A stretch of DNA of 64,000 bases from Dyadobacter flavalbus (GCF_006149045.1 NZ_VBSN01000076.1:124001-188000); one strand, 5' to 3'; positions 41,751-51,307 are shown, counted from the first letter of the stretch. The notes: generated by a model not told the origin, from the letters alone. Numbers and translations are program-made.

Positions 41751-42134
41751 ATGGAATCTAAAAGACAACAAAAAGTAGGAAGGCAGATACAGAAGGACCT
41801 TGGTGAAATCATCCAGAAAGATGCGCAGCACCTGACAAACGGATCTTTTGTAACCATAACCGCCGTGCGCGTTACGCCTGACCTCAGCATAGCGAGAGCT
41901 TATCTCAGTTTTTTGCCTGATAAAAACAAAAAGATGCTGCTGGAAACAATCCAGGAAAATACCCGTTTTATCCGTCAGAAACTTGCGGAAAGAGTTCGTC
42001 ATCAGTTACGCATTGTTCCACATCTTCAGTTTTACATGGACGATACGGCGGAATATGCAGCTAAAATGGACTTGCTTTTTTCTGATATCGTCATTCCGCC
42101 GGCGCAGCCCGACAGTGAAGATGAATCTAATTGA
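41751..42134 (+). CDS. rbfA: Ribosome-binding factor A
   Basis: A 127-residue KH-like protein required for late 30S maturation and 16S rRNA 5'-end processing. Family features are RQQKVGRQIQKDLGEIIQ at the start, the VTITAVRVTPDLSIARAYLS strand block and the RHQLRIVPHLQFYMDDT segment. The ATG at 41751 is preferred to a TTG three codons earlier. The permease-like LolC/E gene starts 18 bp after its stop, so the two are cotranscribed, a pairing also common in other Bacteroidota. Confidence 0.95.
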   Translation: MESKRQQKVGRQIQKDLGEIIQKDAQHLTNGSFVTITAVRVTPDLSIARAYLSFLPDKNKKMLLETIQENTRFIRQKLAERVRHQLRIVPHLQFYMDDTAEYAAKMDLLFSDIVIPPAQPDSEDESN

Positions 42135-42152
42135 TTTCAACTGCAGCTTTTG

Positions 42153-43379
42153 ATGGATCTTTCATACAGGATTGCAGTTCGCTATTTTTTTTCCAGAAAC
42201 AAACGCAGTTTTATAAGTCTGATCGCCCGCATTGCCATGGCCGGCGTTGCCGTGGGTACGATGGCGATGATTGTTGTTTTGTCTGTTTTTAACGGAATGG
42301 AAGATCTGAACCGCAAGATTTTTAAAACTTTTGATGCCGACGTGAAAATTTCTCCGCGTGAAGGAAAAAGATTTCAGGTCTCCGATTCATTGATCGCCGC
42401 AATAAAATCGGTGAACGGAGTAAAATCGGTTACACAGGTTATTGAAGACAACGCGTTGGCAAGGTACGGAAGCCAGCAAATGATTGTGAGGCTGAAAGGC
42501 GTGGACGAAGGTTTCGAACAGCAGGGCCAGCTGGATACGGCACTTATCCAGGGTTCGCTGAAGTTGTATGGCCCGAACGGAACGCCTTATGCTGTCATTG
42601 CGGAAGGGATCAGAAACGCATTGTCGATTTCGCTTGAAGATGTCATTGTGCCGCTTGAACTGCTGTACCCGCGTACGGGTACCAAAACGCTGAACGTTAC
42701 GTCTGCCGAAGCTTTTAACCACATTACCTTGCGGCCGGGCGGAATTTTCTTTATCGAGGCGCGCTACGACGATTACGTTATTGCGCCGCTTTCGCTTGTT
42801 TCTACGCTCATGGAATACGGCAGTCAGCGTTCTGCGCTGGAAATAAAGACAATACCGGGTTTTTCGGAGTACAAGATCAGCAGGGCAATCGGAGAAAAAC
42901 TGGGTGAGAAATTTGTGGTAAAAGACCGGGATTCGCTGAATTCGGATCTGCTCCGCGCCATCCGGCTGGAAAAACTTTTTGTAAGCGTAACCTTGTCGCT
43001 GATTATTCTGGTGGCTGCAATCAACATATTTTTTTCATTAAGCATGCTTGCGATTGAAAAGAAAAAAGATGTGGCCATGCTGTATTCGCTCGGAGCCGGG
43101 CCGGCGCTTATCCGGAAAATATTTCTGGCGGAAGGAGCCATTGTTGCATTATCGGGCGCCATATTCGGGCTTTGCGGAGGAATTGTGATTTGCCTTCTTC
43201 AGATCCGGTACGGTTTTGTATCCATGGGCATGACAACTTCGCTGATTGATGCGTATCCGGTCAAATTAATGTGGCAGGATATACTCTACACAGGTATCAT
43301 TGTCGTTATTATTACTATGATCGTTTCTTATATCCCAGCCCGGAGAGCAGCAGACGCAGGCCAGATCTTACGCGTTTAA
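42153..43379 (+). CDS. LolC/LolE-type lipoprotein-releasing permease
   Basis: A 408-residue single-unit ABC permease with four membrane helices: helix 1 at about 20-45 (RIAMAGVAVGTMAMIVVLSV), a periplasmic MacB_PCD domain to about residue 265, then an FtsX domain with three helices (VTLSLIILVAAINIFFSLS, KKDVAMLYSLGAGPALI, and the last near 380). It is the single-unit form, unlike the duplicated 800-residue permeases earlier in the window. LolC/E with the LolD ATPase extract lipoproteins from the inner membrane. The ATG at 42153 is chosen over the overlapping TTG. It follows rbfA by 18 bp. Confidence 0.9.
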   Translation: MDLSYRIAVRYFFSRNKRSFISLIARIAMAGVAVGTMAMIVVLSVFNGMEDLNRKIFKTFDADVKISPREGKRFQVSDSLIAAIKSVNGVKSVTQVIEDNALARYGSQQMIVRLKGVDEGFEQQGQLDTALIQGSLKLYGPNGTPYAVIAEGIRNALSISLEDVIVPLELLYPRTGTKTLNVTSAEAFNHITLRPGGIFFIEARYDDYVIAPLSLVSTLMEYGSQRSALEIKTIPGFSEYKISRAIGEKLGEKFVVKDRDSLNSDLLRAIRLEKLFVSVTLSLIILVAAINIFFSLSMLAIEKKKDVAMLYSLGAGPALIRKIFLAEGAIVALSGAIFGLCGGIVICLLQIRYGFVSMGMTTSLIDAYPVKLMWQDILYTGIIVVIITMIVSYIPARRAADAGQILRV

Positions 43380-43459
43380 CCTGAATTCCGGATTTGAAAA
43401 TGATACTATACCATCTGAATATTTTGACTTACTATCCTGCAATCAATTTAAAAGCAGCT

Positions 43460-46060
43460 ATGACCGGAAAAAATAAAAAGTTCTTCCACAACGGGCTGAT
43501 CTGCATAATCTTTGGAATTTTACTGGTTTCACCGTCGGTTTCCCGTTCCGAAATACACCGCGAAACGGCAGATACACTTTTCAGAAGAACGCCCGGGACC
43601 ATTACGCCGCAAGGACCTTACCGTCCGGAAAGACAGAAAAAAAGCGATATACTTTACACGCGCCTGGATATTCAGTTCGACTGGGTAAAACAGCAGGTTC
43701 CGGCATCTGCGGTGCTGATGTTCAAATCGCATTTCTATCCGCAGAATACGCTGGAACTGGATGCCAAAGGATTTGATATCAAGGAAATAAGCTTGCTGGA
43801 CACGCTTGCGAATTACGGAGACATTGCCGCCGGGGAAATAGCGGGCAAGGTGAAGAAAAAGCTGGAATACACGTATGACAAGCGTAAACTGATTGTTAAG
43901 CTCGGTAAAAACTATACGCGGAAAGATACCCTTTTTATCAAGATCGATTACGTAGCCAGGCCGAATGATGTTCCGAGAGGAAAAACAGACGACAGCGTTT
44001 CGGACAAAGGACTTTATTTTATCAATGCCGACGGAATGGACGAAGGAAAGCCGCGGCAGATATGGACGCAGGGCGAAACCGAAGGAAGTTCCTGCTGGTT
44101 TCCGACCATTGATGCACCCAATCAGAAATTTACGCATGATTTTTACATTACTGTTGACAGTACTTACAAAACCTTGTCTAACGGACTGCTGATTTCGCAG
44201 GAAGAAAAGAAAAAAGGCATGCGTACCGATCACTGGAAACAATCGCTTCCGCATGCGCCGTATCTTGCGATGCTTGCAGTCGGAGATTTTGCCGTTGCCA
44301 AAGACATGATGCCGAACGGTTTGGAACTCAGCTATTATGTAGAGCCGAAATACGGAGCGGATGCACATGCGATTTTCGGACGTACGCCTGAAATGATCGG
44401 TTTTTTCTCCAACGTGTTCGGAATGGATTTCCCGTGGGAAAAGTACGCACAGATTGCAGTAAGGGATTTTGTGGCCGGTGCGATGGAAAATACGACGGCC
44501 ACGGTACATGAAGAAGGCGTGCAAAACGATACGCGCTCGCTTATCGACGGCAATTCGGATGCGGTCATTGCGCATGAACTGGCGCATCACTGGTTTGGCG
44601 ATTACGTTACCTGCGAGGAGTGGGGCCAGCTTCCGCTGAATGAATCATTCGCCAATTATTCCGAATTCCTGTGGAGCGAATACAATAACGGCCGATACGA
44701 GGCGGACTGGCAGAATCTTCAGGAAATGCGTGCATACCTTGCCGAGGCAGAAACCAAGCAGGTCCCGATGATCCGCTATTTTTACAAGGACCGGGAAAAT
44801 ATGTTTGACAGCCATTCCTATGCAAAAGGCGGCCGGATACTGCATATGCTGCGAACTTACGTAGGTGATGACGCTTTTTTTGCATCACTTCAGAATTACC
44901 TGAAAACACATGCATTCGGAACAGCGGAAATTGATGATCTGAGAATGTCATTTGAAAAAGTAACAGGGCAGGATATGAACTGGTTTTTTGATCAGTGGTT
45001 CCACAAGCCGGGGCATCCCGTTTTGAAAATACAGCAGGAATATGCAATTGCGGGCGGAGGAAAGGTTCTTTTGAAAGTAAAACAGGCACAGGATACGCTT
45101 GCTGCAACGGTTTACCGCTTGCCGCTGAAAGTAGATGTATGGGTGAGCGGCAAGAAAAGCCGGTACGACGTTATGCTGGACAAAGCCTCGCAGACACTGG
45201 AATTTCCGGCTGCCAAAAAACCCGACCTTGTTATTTTTGATGCGGATGCACAGTTGCTCGGCGTAATCGAGCACGAAAAATCACGCAAGGAAATGCAGTT
45301 TCAATACCTGAACGCCGACCGGTTTCTGCACAAATATGAGGCGCTTACTTCACTGGAAGGCGGAATGGCCGATTCCACAGTCAAGAATATTCTGGTAAAG
45401 GCAATGAACGATCCGTTCTGGAAATTGCGCCAAATGGCCATCAGTAATTTTGCCGAGTATGACGGCACCGGGTTTGTAGACATTGAAAAAGTAATCCAGG
45501 ATCGCGCCAGGCTTGATCCGCATCCGCAGGTCCGTACGGAGGCCATTATTACGCTCGCATCTTTTGGCGACAACAACAACGATTCCATTTTCCGGGAAGC
45601 TTTGAGCGACAGCTCTTATCAGGTTGTTTCGGTAGCAATGGAAAAATACCTGATGGGTCAGCCGGATGATGCAAGCAGCATTGCGGCTCAGTTCGAAAAT
45701 TCTCCGAATGACGCGATTGTCACTTCCGTTGCCAATTATTATGCCGGACTCGCGCAGCCTGAAAGATTTGAATGGTTTCTGGAAAAGATGAAGCTGATGA
45801 AACCAACCGAGAAGTATAATTTTCTGCAGGTTTTCGGAAAGTACCTCATTAAGTCAAAACAGGATATTCAAAGAAAAAGCATTCCCGTGCTGGAAGGACT
45901 GGCGCGTGACAATCCTTCGTATTTTGTTAGATTCGGCGCTTTTCAGGCACTCGGGTTGCTGACGGACATTCAGGGCGTTTCTGCTTTGCGTAAAGACATC
46001 CGCTCCAAGGAAACGGAGCCGAAGCTGAAAGAAATGTATAATCAGTTTGGCGATTTATAA
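43460..46060 (+). CDS. M1-family zinc aminopeptidase, exported
   Basis: An 866-residue peptidase starting at the ATG that opens a signal peptide (MTGKNKKFFHNGLICIIF, cleaved after about residue 30); the frame extends back to 43394 with a less likely leader. The GAMEN exopeptidase motif reads AGAMENTTATVHE (about residue 340), and the zinc site is HELAHHWFGDYVTCEEW with the third ligand in LNESFANY. The C-terminal 250 residues form helical HEAT-like repeats. It would cleave N-terminal residues from peptides in the periplasm or outside the cell. It follows the LolC/E-like gene after 80 bp on the same strand. Confidence 0.95.
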   Translation: MTGKNKKFFHNGLICIIFGILLVSPSVSRSEIHRETADTLFRRTPGTITPQGPYRPERQKKSDILYTRLDIQFDWVKQQVPASAVLMFKSHFYPQNTLELDAKGFDIKEISLLDTLANYGDIAAGEIAGKVKKKLEYTYDKRKLIVKLGKNYTRKDTLFIKIDYVARPNDVPRGKTDDSVSDKGLYFINADGMDEGKPRQIWTQGETEGSSCWFPTIDAPNQKFTHDFYITVDSTYKTLSNGLLISQEEKKKGMRTDHWKQSLPHAPYLAMLAVGDFAVAKDMMPNGLELSYYVEPKYGADAHAIFGRTPEMIGFFSNVFGMDFPWEKYAQIAVRDFVAGAMENTTATVHEEGVQNDTRSLIDGNSDAVIAHELAHHWFGDYVTCEEWGQLPLNESFANYSEFLWSEYNNGRYEADWQNLQEMRAYLAEAETKQVPMIRYFYKDRENMFDSHSYAKGGRILHMLRTYVGDDAFFASLQNYLKTHAFGTAEIDDLRMSFEKVTGQDMNWFFDQWFHKPGHPVLKIQQEYAIAGGGKVLLKVKQAQDTLAATVYRLPLKVDVWVSGKKSRYDVMLDKASQTLEFPAAKKPDLVIFDADAQLLGVIEHEKSRKEMQFQYLNADRFLHKYEALTSLEGGMADSTVKNILVKAMNDPFWKLRQMAISNFAEYDGTGFVDIEKVIQDRARLDPHPQVRTEAIITLASFGDNNNDSIFREALSDSSYQVVSVAMEKYLMGQPDDASSIAAQFENSPNDAIVTSVANYYAGLAQPERFEWFLEKMKLMKPTEKYNFLQVFGKYLIKSKQDIQRKSIPVLEGLARDNPSYFVRFGAFQALGLLTDIQGVSALRKDIRSKETEPKLKEMYNQFGDL

Positions 46061-46115
46061 TAAAGGCTACTGAATAGAAGTTCGGCTTTTCAGATTATTT
46101 GCTGTCTTTCGGCAT

Positions 46116-47180
46116 TCATTGCGGATCGAGGTAATAATCCAGGTTTTCCTTTGTAATGATATCCAGCGGCAAAAACTTGATCGGCTGGATTTCTTTTTTA
46201 AAAACAAGATGATTGGCAAGCTGGTGAATTCCCCAGTAACCTTGTCCAAGCGGATTCTGATTGATCAGGAAGTTGATAATTTCCTTGTTTAAATAATTCA
46301 GGTTCGGTTTTAAAAGGTCATATCCGACCAGTTTGATGTGCTTGAGCTGATTTCGTTCCAAGTAAGAGGCAACTTCAAAGGCTTTGGAATTAGTAACATA
46401 GATCGCTTTCAGGCCGGGTTCGTCTTTCAGGATGATTTCCAGTTGCAGGTCAATGGATTCATTTTCGGCATAATTGATTTCCTTGCTGATTACTTTGAAG
46501 CTGCTTTCTTCCGGCAAGGCGTTGAAATAATCCCGGAAACCTTTTTCCTTGGTGATCAGATGCGCGGAATTGGAAATATCCTCGTTAACATGCGCCACCA
46601 GAATACTTCCCGGCGACTGAAGACCGAAGCAAAGTATTTTGGCAGCCAGACAACCGCTTCTGTATGAATCCTGCCCGATATAGCACAGCGGGTTTACAAG
46701 TTCAATCTGTGTGTTGAACAGCACATAAGGAATGTTCAGCGCAGCCCATTCCTTGAAAAACGGCAACGCTTCCTTGTAAAACACCGGCGCAATCAGCAGG
46801 CCGTCCGGATGCTCCCTGGTTACTTCCTGCGCTTTTGCAATAAAAGACTGTTCTTCATGCGGGTTGAAGATATACCGGCTGATGGAAACGCCGTACTGAC
46901 GCAGTTCCTTTTCTGCCTTTTCCATTCCCGTTTCCGGTGCTTCCCAGTAGGAATCCAAATGCGGATCGGGAACAAGTGCGGCTAAGTTGAATGTACGCTG
47001 CGATTTCAGCGACTGCGCAATAAAGTTCGGCTCGTAATTCAGTTCCTTTATAATTTCCAGAATACGCTTGCGAACATCGTCGGCCACTCTTCCGCGGTTA
47101 TGCAGTACCCGGTCAACAGTTCCTTTCGAGGTTTGTGCCTTTTCTGCAATGTCTTTTATCCTTATGATCTTCTTTTTCAC
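46116..47180 (-). CDS. LacI-family transcriptional regulator
   Basis: A 354-residue repressor-type regulator. The N-terminal helix-turn-helix is KDIAEKAQTSKGTVDRVLHN (about residues 7-26) with the hinge region LNYEPNFIAQSLKSQ. The rest is a periplasmic-binding-protein-like sensor domain (LAALVPDPHLDSYWEAPETG and onward) that would bind a sugar or related effector. Of the LacI group it resembles those with a Peripla_BP_4 domain. It has a 400-bp upstream gap and no sugar genes directly beside it, so its target is not evident; the FGGY kinase at 57866 is 10 kb away. Confidence 0.92.
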   Translation of the reverse strand: MKKKIIRIKDIAEKAQTSKGTVDRVLHNRGRVADDVRKRILEIIKELNYEPNFIAQSLKSQRTFNLAALVPDPHLDSYWEAPETGMEKAEKELRQYGVSISRYIFNPHEEQSFIAKAQEVTREHPDGLLIAPVFYKEALPFFKEWAALNIPYVLFNTQIELVNPLCYIGQDSYRSGCLAAKILCFGLQSPGSILVAHVNEDISNSAHLITKEKGFRDYFNALPEESSFKVISKEINYAENESIDLQLEIILKDEPGLKAIYVTNSKAFEVASYLERNQLKHIKLVGYDLLKPNLNYLNKEIINFLINQNPLGQGYWGIHQLANHLVFKKEIQPIKFLPLDIITKENLDYYLDPQ

Positions 47181-47579
47181 TATCGGTATGTATTCGGAAA
47201 AAATATAGATGGTTACTTAGAAGCAAATAACAAGATTTTTCATATTTATTTTATAATAAATGTATGCTTGCAACGCTTGAAACAAAGGTCTGCAAATTGT
47301 ACTGCAAGTATACGGTAAACTGAACGTGTACGAACACGATTGATAAAATCGCGTGTGTGCTCGAACACTTTTTTGAATTATACTTGGAATAACGGATTTA
47401 ACAATTAATTTTGTAATCAGTAATATAAATAGAATATTATTCCTGACCGAGCCACTATTGCATTCCTAATATTTCAGCATTTAATCTATCTGACCTTATT
47501 CCTATCCTTAACCGTTTCTGAATTCCTGCTAATCCTAAATCCTGAATAAAGCGTATGCCGTAAAAAGCGTACGCTTTTG
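47181..47579. other. 399-bp gap upstream of the LacI-type gene
   Basis: No gene is seen. Two signals stand out. One is a GAACAC direct repeat (near 47331 and 47364) flanking CGATT-GATAA-AATCG, which can form a short hairpin. The other is a perfect 8-bp inverted repeat AAAGCGTA (47548-47555) with TACGCTTT (47570-47577) just before the reductase stop codon. Either might be a LacI-type operator or a weak terminator; neither has a clear T run serving the reductase gene. Confidence 0.4.
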
Positions 47580-48638
47580 TTAATTACGGCCGGAAGGAAA
47601 TTCAACTTTTACATCGTCACTGTCTACATAAGCGGAGCAGGTCAGGATCCAGCCTTCTTTGAGGTCGCGGTCTGTTAAAACTTCATTTACGCTCATTCTT
47701 ACTGCGCCGTTTGTGCATATTGCTGCACAGGCAGAACAGCGGCCGCCTTTGCAGCTGTAAGGCAGATGGATTCCCGCAGAAAGTGCGGCATCCAGAATGG
47801 TCGTATGGGCCGGTACAAGCAACCTGTACTCTCTGTTCCTGAAATGTAAATCAATGGTATGCGGAAAAGAAACCGTTTCAGGTTTCGGAACGGCAGGAAT
47901 TACAAAACTTTCTTTCCGGATTTGTGATGAAGTGAAACCCATAAAATGCAGCGTAATTTCTATGGAACGCATCAGTTCGTAAGGTCCGCAGATAAAAAAA
48001 CGCGCGAGTTCAGGCGAAAAAGCGAGTGACTTGCTCACAAGCTGTTCCAGCCGCGTGTTATTGATCCTGCCGCGAATACCCGTCCAGTCGTCTGAGGGCT
48101 GGCTGTGGATTTGTATGACTTTCAGCCGTTCCGGAAACTGTTGCTGCAACTGCTCGATACGTTCCTGAAACAGCGTGCTTTTCGTGTTTCTGCTGGCGTA
48201 AATCAATGTGATCCGGCTTTTGCTCTCATCGGTCAGCGCCTGTTTCATAATAGAGAAAAGAGGCGTTATGCCGCTTCCGGCACCGAGCAGCATAATGTCA
48301 TGCGGTGTCTCATCCGTTTTTTCAAGCACAAAACGGCCTGCTGCAGGCAAGGCTGTAAATACATCTCCGACCTGAACGGAATGTACCCAGAAACGCGAAA
48401 TTTCACCATTGGGAACCCGCTTGACGGTAATGGCCGGAAAGGCATCCGCATCCGGCGCAGAACTCATGGAATAGGAACGCCGTACTTCATGGCCGTGCTG
48501 CGGAATGAGAAACGTAAGAAACTGGCCTGCTTTGTACGTAAACGGCTTTCCGTCGGTTCTTTCAAACAAAAACGTCTTGGTATCTTCACTTTCCGGAATG
48601 ATTTGTCTTACGCGAAGGGAAATGGTGGAGTCGGACAT
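47580..48638 (-). CDS. PaaE-like ferredoxin-NAD(P) reductase with C-terminal 2Fe-2S domain
   Basis: A 352-residue flavin-dependent reductase. In order: a FAD-binding barrel with RRSYSMSSAPD (about residues 53-63), a NAD(P)-binding domain opening LLGAGSGITPLFSIM (about 116-130), and a plant-type 2Fe-2S ferredoxin domain with CKGGRCSACAAIC (about 297-309) and a fourth Cys near 337 (ILTCSAY). It passes electrons from NAD(P)H to a partner oxygenase, desaturase or hydroxylase. The unknown DxDD protein gene ends 12 bp upstream on the same strand, so they are one operon and may work together. No oxygenase gene is nearby. Confidence 0.92.
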   Translation of the reverse strand: MSDSTISLRVRQIIPESEDTKTFLFERTDGKPFTYKAGQFLTFLIPQHGHEVRRSYSMSSAPDADAFPAITVKRVPNGEISRFWVHSVQVGDVFTALPAAGRFVLEKTDETPHDIMLLGAGSGITPLFSIMKQALTDESKSRITLIYASRNTKSTLFQERIEQLQQQFPERLKVIQIHSQPSDDWTGIRGRINNTRLEQLVSKSLAFSPELARFFICGPYELMRSIEITLHFMGFTSSQIRKESFVIPAVPKPETVSFPHTIDLHFRNREYRLLVPAHTTILDAALSAGIHLPYSCKGGRCSACAAICTNGAVRMSVNEVLTDRDLKEGWILTCSAYVDSDDVKVEFPSGRN

Positions 48639-48650
48639 CAGCGGGTGTCT

Positions 48651-49760
48651 TTATTGAATGTTTTTTAAGTAAGACTTTTCAACAAGAAAATTATTCCAGA
48701 CCATTTCGTACTCCGCCAGCAAAGTCCAGCAATGCGCCTCGCAAACCCAGTGCATGTGAAAAAGCGGGCTGACGGAAATCCTGTAAAGCAAAGGATTTTC
48801 ATACGCTGTCAGCAATCCGGCAATGAAGAAGTAAAAACCTTTGAAGTCATGAACCGTATAATCTTCAACGGGAATTCTTTCTGTTTCCACGCCGAGCCGC
48901 ATCAGGGAAGTGGAAAGAATCACTCGGTCCATCGGATTGTCGGTTTTTGCAGCAAGCTGAATCGTGTCTTCAGTCAGTTTCCTTTTAATACTTTGAAGAG
49001 CCGGCGGATCGAAAGCTGCAATCAGCCGTGATACATGATAAATAATCAGCGGCGTTCTCGGATATTGATGTGCACAGCGGAAAGGTGCAGTCCGGTAACG
49101 GTCTGTTTCAATGACCGAACGGATGTAAGCAAGGCTGTCGTGATCGTGCCGGTTCAAAGGCAGGTTATGCCGGAAAATCAGCAGCATCAGATTGCTCAGC
49201 ACGCAGACGTCAAATTCAATATACATATTCTTGCCAAACCATGTGGAGTAAGCCTGCAACGCGCTGTATTCCGGATACGTGTTCCGGATGCGCCGTCCGT
49301 TTCCGCTGGCATGCAGCGGCAGTTTCTGTTTGAGCCAAAGCATTTCATCCGTTGATGCTTTGGAGGTCAGGTAAATGAATGCTGTATCATCAATATCGTC
49401 AGGAATGCGGAAATGGTCAAAATGACGGAATATATGGCCATTCGGAAAATGCATCGAAGGTTTTGTTTTCCAGAAATTATAGGTTTTCAAGCCGTCTTTG
49501 TTCTGAAATGCAGGATAGTTTTTAATAACCTTGCCGCAAATTCTGTCAATCTGGTTTTGAAGTTCAGCGTCCGCCTGATTCCGGACTGATTGCAGCGTAT
49601 AGCAGATAATGGCTGAAAAAAATATGGTCGTATCCGGCCTGTTATAACCAATAACCGGATTAACGCGGTATGCAGGAAAAATACCTTCCGGAAAATAACG
49701 GTTTCCTTCAGATTGCAGACTTTCGGTATGGTCAATGAATTTCCGCAGATTTTGCTTCAT
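48651..49760 (-). CDS. Unknown protein with a class II terpene-cyclase-like DxDDTA motif
   Basis: A 369-residue soluble protein of unrecognised family. It is mostly helical and has no signal peptide or membrane segment. Residues 121-127 read DDIDDTA, the DxDDTA form that holds the catalytic acid of class II terpene cyclases (squalene-hopene cyclase, copalyl diphosphate synthases) and lies in an alpha/alpha barrel. Aromatic residues are frequent (TYNFWKTKPSMHFPNGH, HFDHFRIP, CEAHCWTLLAEYEMVW). At 369 residues it is much shorter than those enzymes, so it could be a single-barrel relative or merely share the fold. It precedes the 2Fe-2S reductase gene by 12 bp in the same operon. A terpenoid role is an inference from one motif. 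Confidence 0.6.
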   Translation of the reverse strand: MKQNLRKFIDHTESLQSEGNRYFPEGIFPAYRVNPVIGYNRPDTTIFFSAIICYTLQSVRNQADAELQNQIDRICGKVIKNYPAFQNKDGLKTYNFWKTKPSMHFPNGHIFRHFDHFRIPDDIDDTAFIYLTSKASTDEMLWLKQKLPLHASGNGRRIRNTYPEYSALQAYSTWFGKNMYIEFDVCVLSNLMLLIFRHNLPLNRHDHDSLAYIRSVIETDRYRTAPFRCAHQYPRTPLIIYHVSRLIAAFDPPALQSIKRKLTEDTIQLAAKTDNPMDRVILSTSLMRLGVETERIPVEDYTVHDFKGFYFFIAGLLTAYENPLLYRISVSPLFHMHWVCEAHCWTLLAEYEMVWNNFLVEKSYLKNIQ

Positions 49761-49784
49761 GTTCCGAAACTAATAAATCACTTT

Positions 49785-49819
49785 AAAAAAAGAAACCCTG
49801 CCTTTCAGACAGGGTTTTT
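49785..49819 (-). terminator. Terminator after the Nfu-like gene
   Basis: Stem AAACCCTG (49793-49800) with CAGGGTTT (49810-49817). On the reverse strand it is followed by a T run (A run at 49785-49791), so it ends the Nfu transcript just before the DxDD gene. A T run on the forward side makes it potentially bidirectional. Confidence 0.8.
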
Positions 49820-49840
49820 GGCAACAATACAATTTAATCT

Positions 49841-50437
49841 TTAAACTCCTTCTGCCACAACCTGTTTTACATCCGGAACCATACGCGTAAGCAGATTTTC
49901 AATTCCGGCTTTCAATGTCAGCGTGGAAGACGGGCAACCGCTGCACGAACCCTGAAGCAATACTTTTACAACGCCGGAATCTTCATTGAACGAATGAAAG
50001 TTAATCGCGCCGCCGTCGGATTCCACCGCCGGGCGTACGTATTGGTCCAGCGCCGCCTTTATTTTCTGAACTGTGTCGGAATCCCTTGAATCTACAATAA
50101 CCGTATTCTTATCAATGGTGCGCTGTTCGAAAACAGGGTGGTTTTCTTCAAAATAAATCTTTATGAACTGCTTTGTATCTCTCAGCACATCTTCCCACGC
50201 AATGGCTTCATCTTTGGTCAGCGTAATGAAGTTACTGGCTATGAAAACCCTTTTAACATGCGGAAACTGAAACAGGTCATAAGCAAGCGGCGAAGCACTG
50301 CCTTCTTCCAGAGCGGCTTCACGCGAAGGGTAATCAAATGAAAGTCCGTCGGGAACCAGTTCGAAATTCAATACAAATTTCATTGAATTCGGATTGGGGC
50401 TTAATTCCGTATATACAAAAACCGGTCGTGTAAGCAT
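49841..50437 (-). CDS. Nfu-type iron-sulfur cluster carrier
   Basis: A 198-residue protein with an N-terminal Nfu_N domain (FVYTELSPNPNSMKFVLN at about residues 6-23, HVKRVFIASNFITLTK at about 59-74) and a C-terminal NifU domain with QGSCSGCPSSTLTLKAGIE; its CxxC carries a bridging 4Fe-4S cluster. Nfu proteins deliver clusters to target apoproteins. The frame extends 31 codons upstream, but the ATG at 50437 matches the usual start. A terminator follows 22 bp after the stop on the reverse strand. It lies downstream of the ribosomal protein genes but is separated from them by another terminator. Confidence 0.92.
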   Translation of the reverse strand: MLTRPVFVYTELSPNPNSMKFVLNFELVPDGLSFDYPSREAALEEGSASPLAYDLFQFPHVKRVFIASNFITLTKDEAIAWEDVLRDTKQFIKIYFEENHPVFEQRTIDKNTVIVDSRDSDTVQKIKAALDQYVRPAVESDGGAINFHSFNEDSGVVKVLLQGSCSGCPSSTLTLKAGIENLLTRMVPDVKQVVAEGV

Positions 50438-50531
50438 TTCTTTTTTATAAAATGATGGGGTAAATAATTCTCTACTGCAATGAACAAGTAAAATGAAGAT
50501 TTGGTTTTCAAATCCGGAAATGCACTGCAAT

Positions 50532-50566
50532 AAAAAAGCCCGTCAGCTATTTCTCTGACGGGCTTT
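50532..50566 (-). terminator. Terminator after rplU-rpmA
   Basis: Perfect 12-bp stem AAAGCCCGTCAG (50535-50546) with CTGACGGGCTTT (50555-50566). On the reverse strand the T run (complement of A32-A37) follows, ending the ribosomal protein transcript 37 bp after the rpmA stop. Confidence 0.9.
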
Positions 50567-50602
50567 CAAGGTTTAGCATGATAAAATGCTGTATTTCATT
50601 TC

Positions 50603-50887
50603 CTAAGCTTCTGCTGTTACAGGCTCAGCTGCTGCGATGGGCTCAATGTGAACGTAAGACTTGTTTTCGCGCGTTTTGCGGAAAACTACATTGCCTTCCA
50701 CCAGTGCAAACAGCGTATGGTCGCGGCCGATGCCTACATTTTTGCCAGGGTTGTGTTTTGTTCCGCGCTGACGGACAAGGATATTGCCTGCTTTGGCAAG
50801 CTGGCCACCGAATAATTTTACTCCAAGACGCTTGCTTTCCGACTCACGTCCGTTTCTCGAGCTACCTACACCTTTCTTATGTGCCAT
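50603..50887 (-). CDS. rpmA: 50S ribosomal protein L27
   Basis: A 94-residue protein with the invariant L27 start [20 protein letters not shown] and the [17 protein letters not shown] and [12 protein letters not shown] blocks. L27 sits at the peptidyl transferase centre and its N-terminus contacts tRNA. There is no extra N-terminal leader of the kind cleaved in Firmicutes. A short Ala/Glu/Pro tail ([10 protein letters not shown]) extends the C-terminus. It follows rplU by 69 bp in the standard order. Confidence 0.98.
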   Translation of the reverse strand: MAHKKGVGSSRNGRESESKRLGVKLFGGQLAKAGNILVRQRGTKHNPGKNVGIGRDHTLFALVEGNVVFRKTRENKSYVHIEPIAAAEPVTAEA

Positions 50888-50956
50888 GATATCTTAAACT
50901 GATTGTTGTAATTTCTTGATTTAAACAGATACTTGATTTCCGGGATGTGGAACAAC

Positions 50957-51268
50957 TCAGGCTACGATTTCGTCAATGCTGATCTTTGTCAGGTACTGAC
51001 GGTGACCATTTTTAACTCTGTAACCTTTACGTCTTTTCTTTTTGAAGACGATTACTTTTTCACCTTTAAGATGTTCAAGTACAGTTGCTTTTACAGAAGC
51101 GCCGGCTACTGTTGGCAAACCTACCTGTACTGTGCCTCCGTTATCAACGAGAAGGACTTTATCAAACACAAGGGCAGCGTTCACGTCACCTTCAAGCCTG
51201 TGCGTGAAGATAGCGAGACCCTTTTCAACCTTAAATTGCTGACCTGCGATTTCTACAATTGCGTACAT
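50957..51268 (-). CDS. rplU: 50S ribosomal protein L21
   Basis: A 103-residue protein starting [17 protein letters not shown], with the conserved [20 protein letters not shown] block (about residues 71-90) that binds 23S rRNA. Length and start are standard. It heads the rplU-rpmA operon and has a well-formed promoter 40-70 bp upstream. Confidence 0.98.
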   Translation of the reverse strand: MYAIVEIAGQQFKVEKGLAIFTHRLEGDVNAALVFDKVLLVDNGGTVQVGLPTVAGASVKATVLEHLKGEKVIVFKKKRRKGYRVKNGHRQYLTKISIDEIVA

Positions 51269-51307
51269 GTTAATTGATTATGATATACTGAATTTCAAAA
51301 TGAGGTG

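Noticed and set aside
43529-44590. Reverse open frame of 353 codons inside the M1 peptidase gene
   Set aside because: Fully contained in a gene with GAMEN and HExxH motifs; the antisense product is basic and Cys/Phe-rich without family features.
47331-47371. Regulon palindrome in the gap upstream of the LacI-type gene
   Set aside because: GAACAC words are present but the left half-site and 6-bp spacer do not fit TGTYC-N6-GRACA, and no GG element follows at the right distance.
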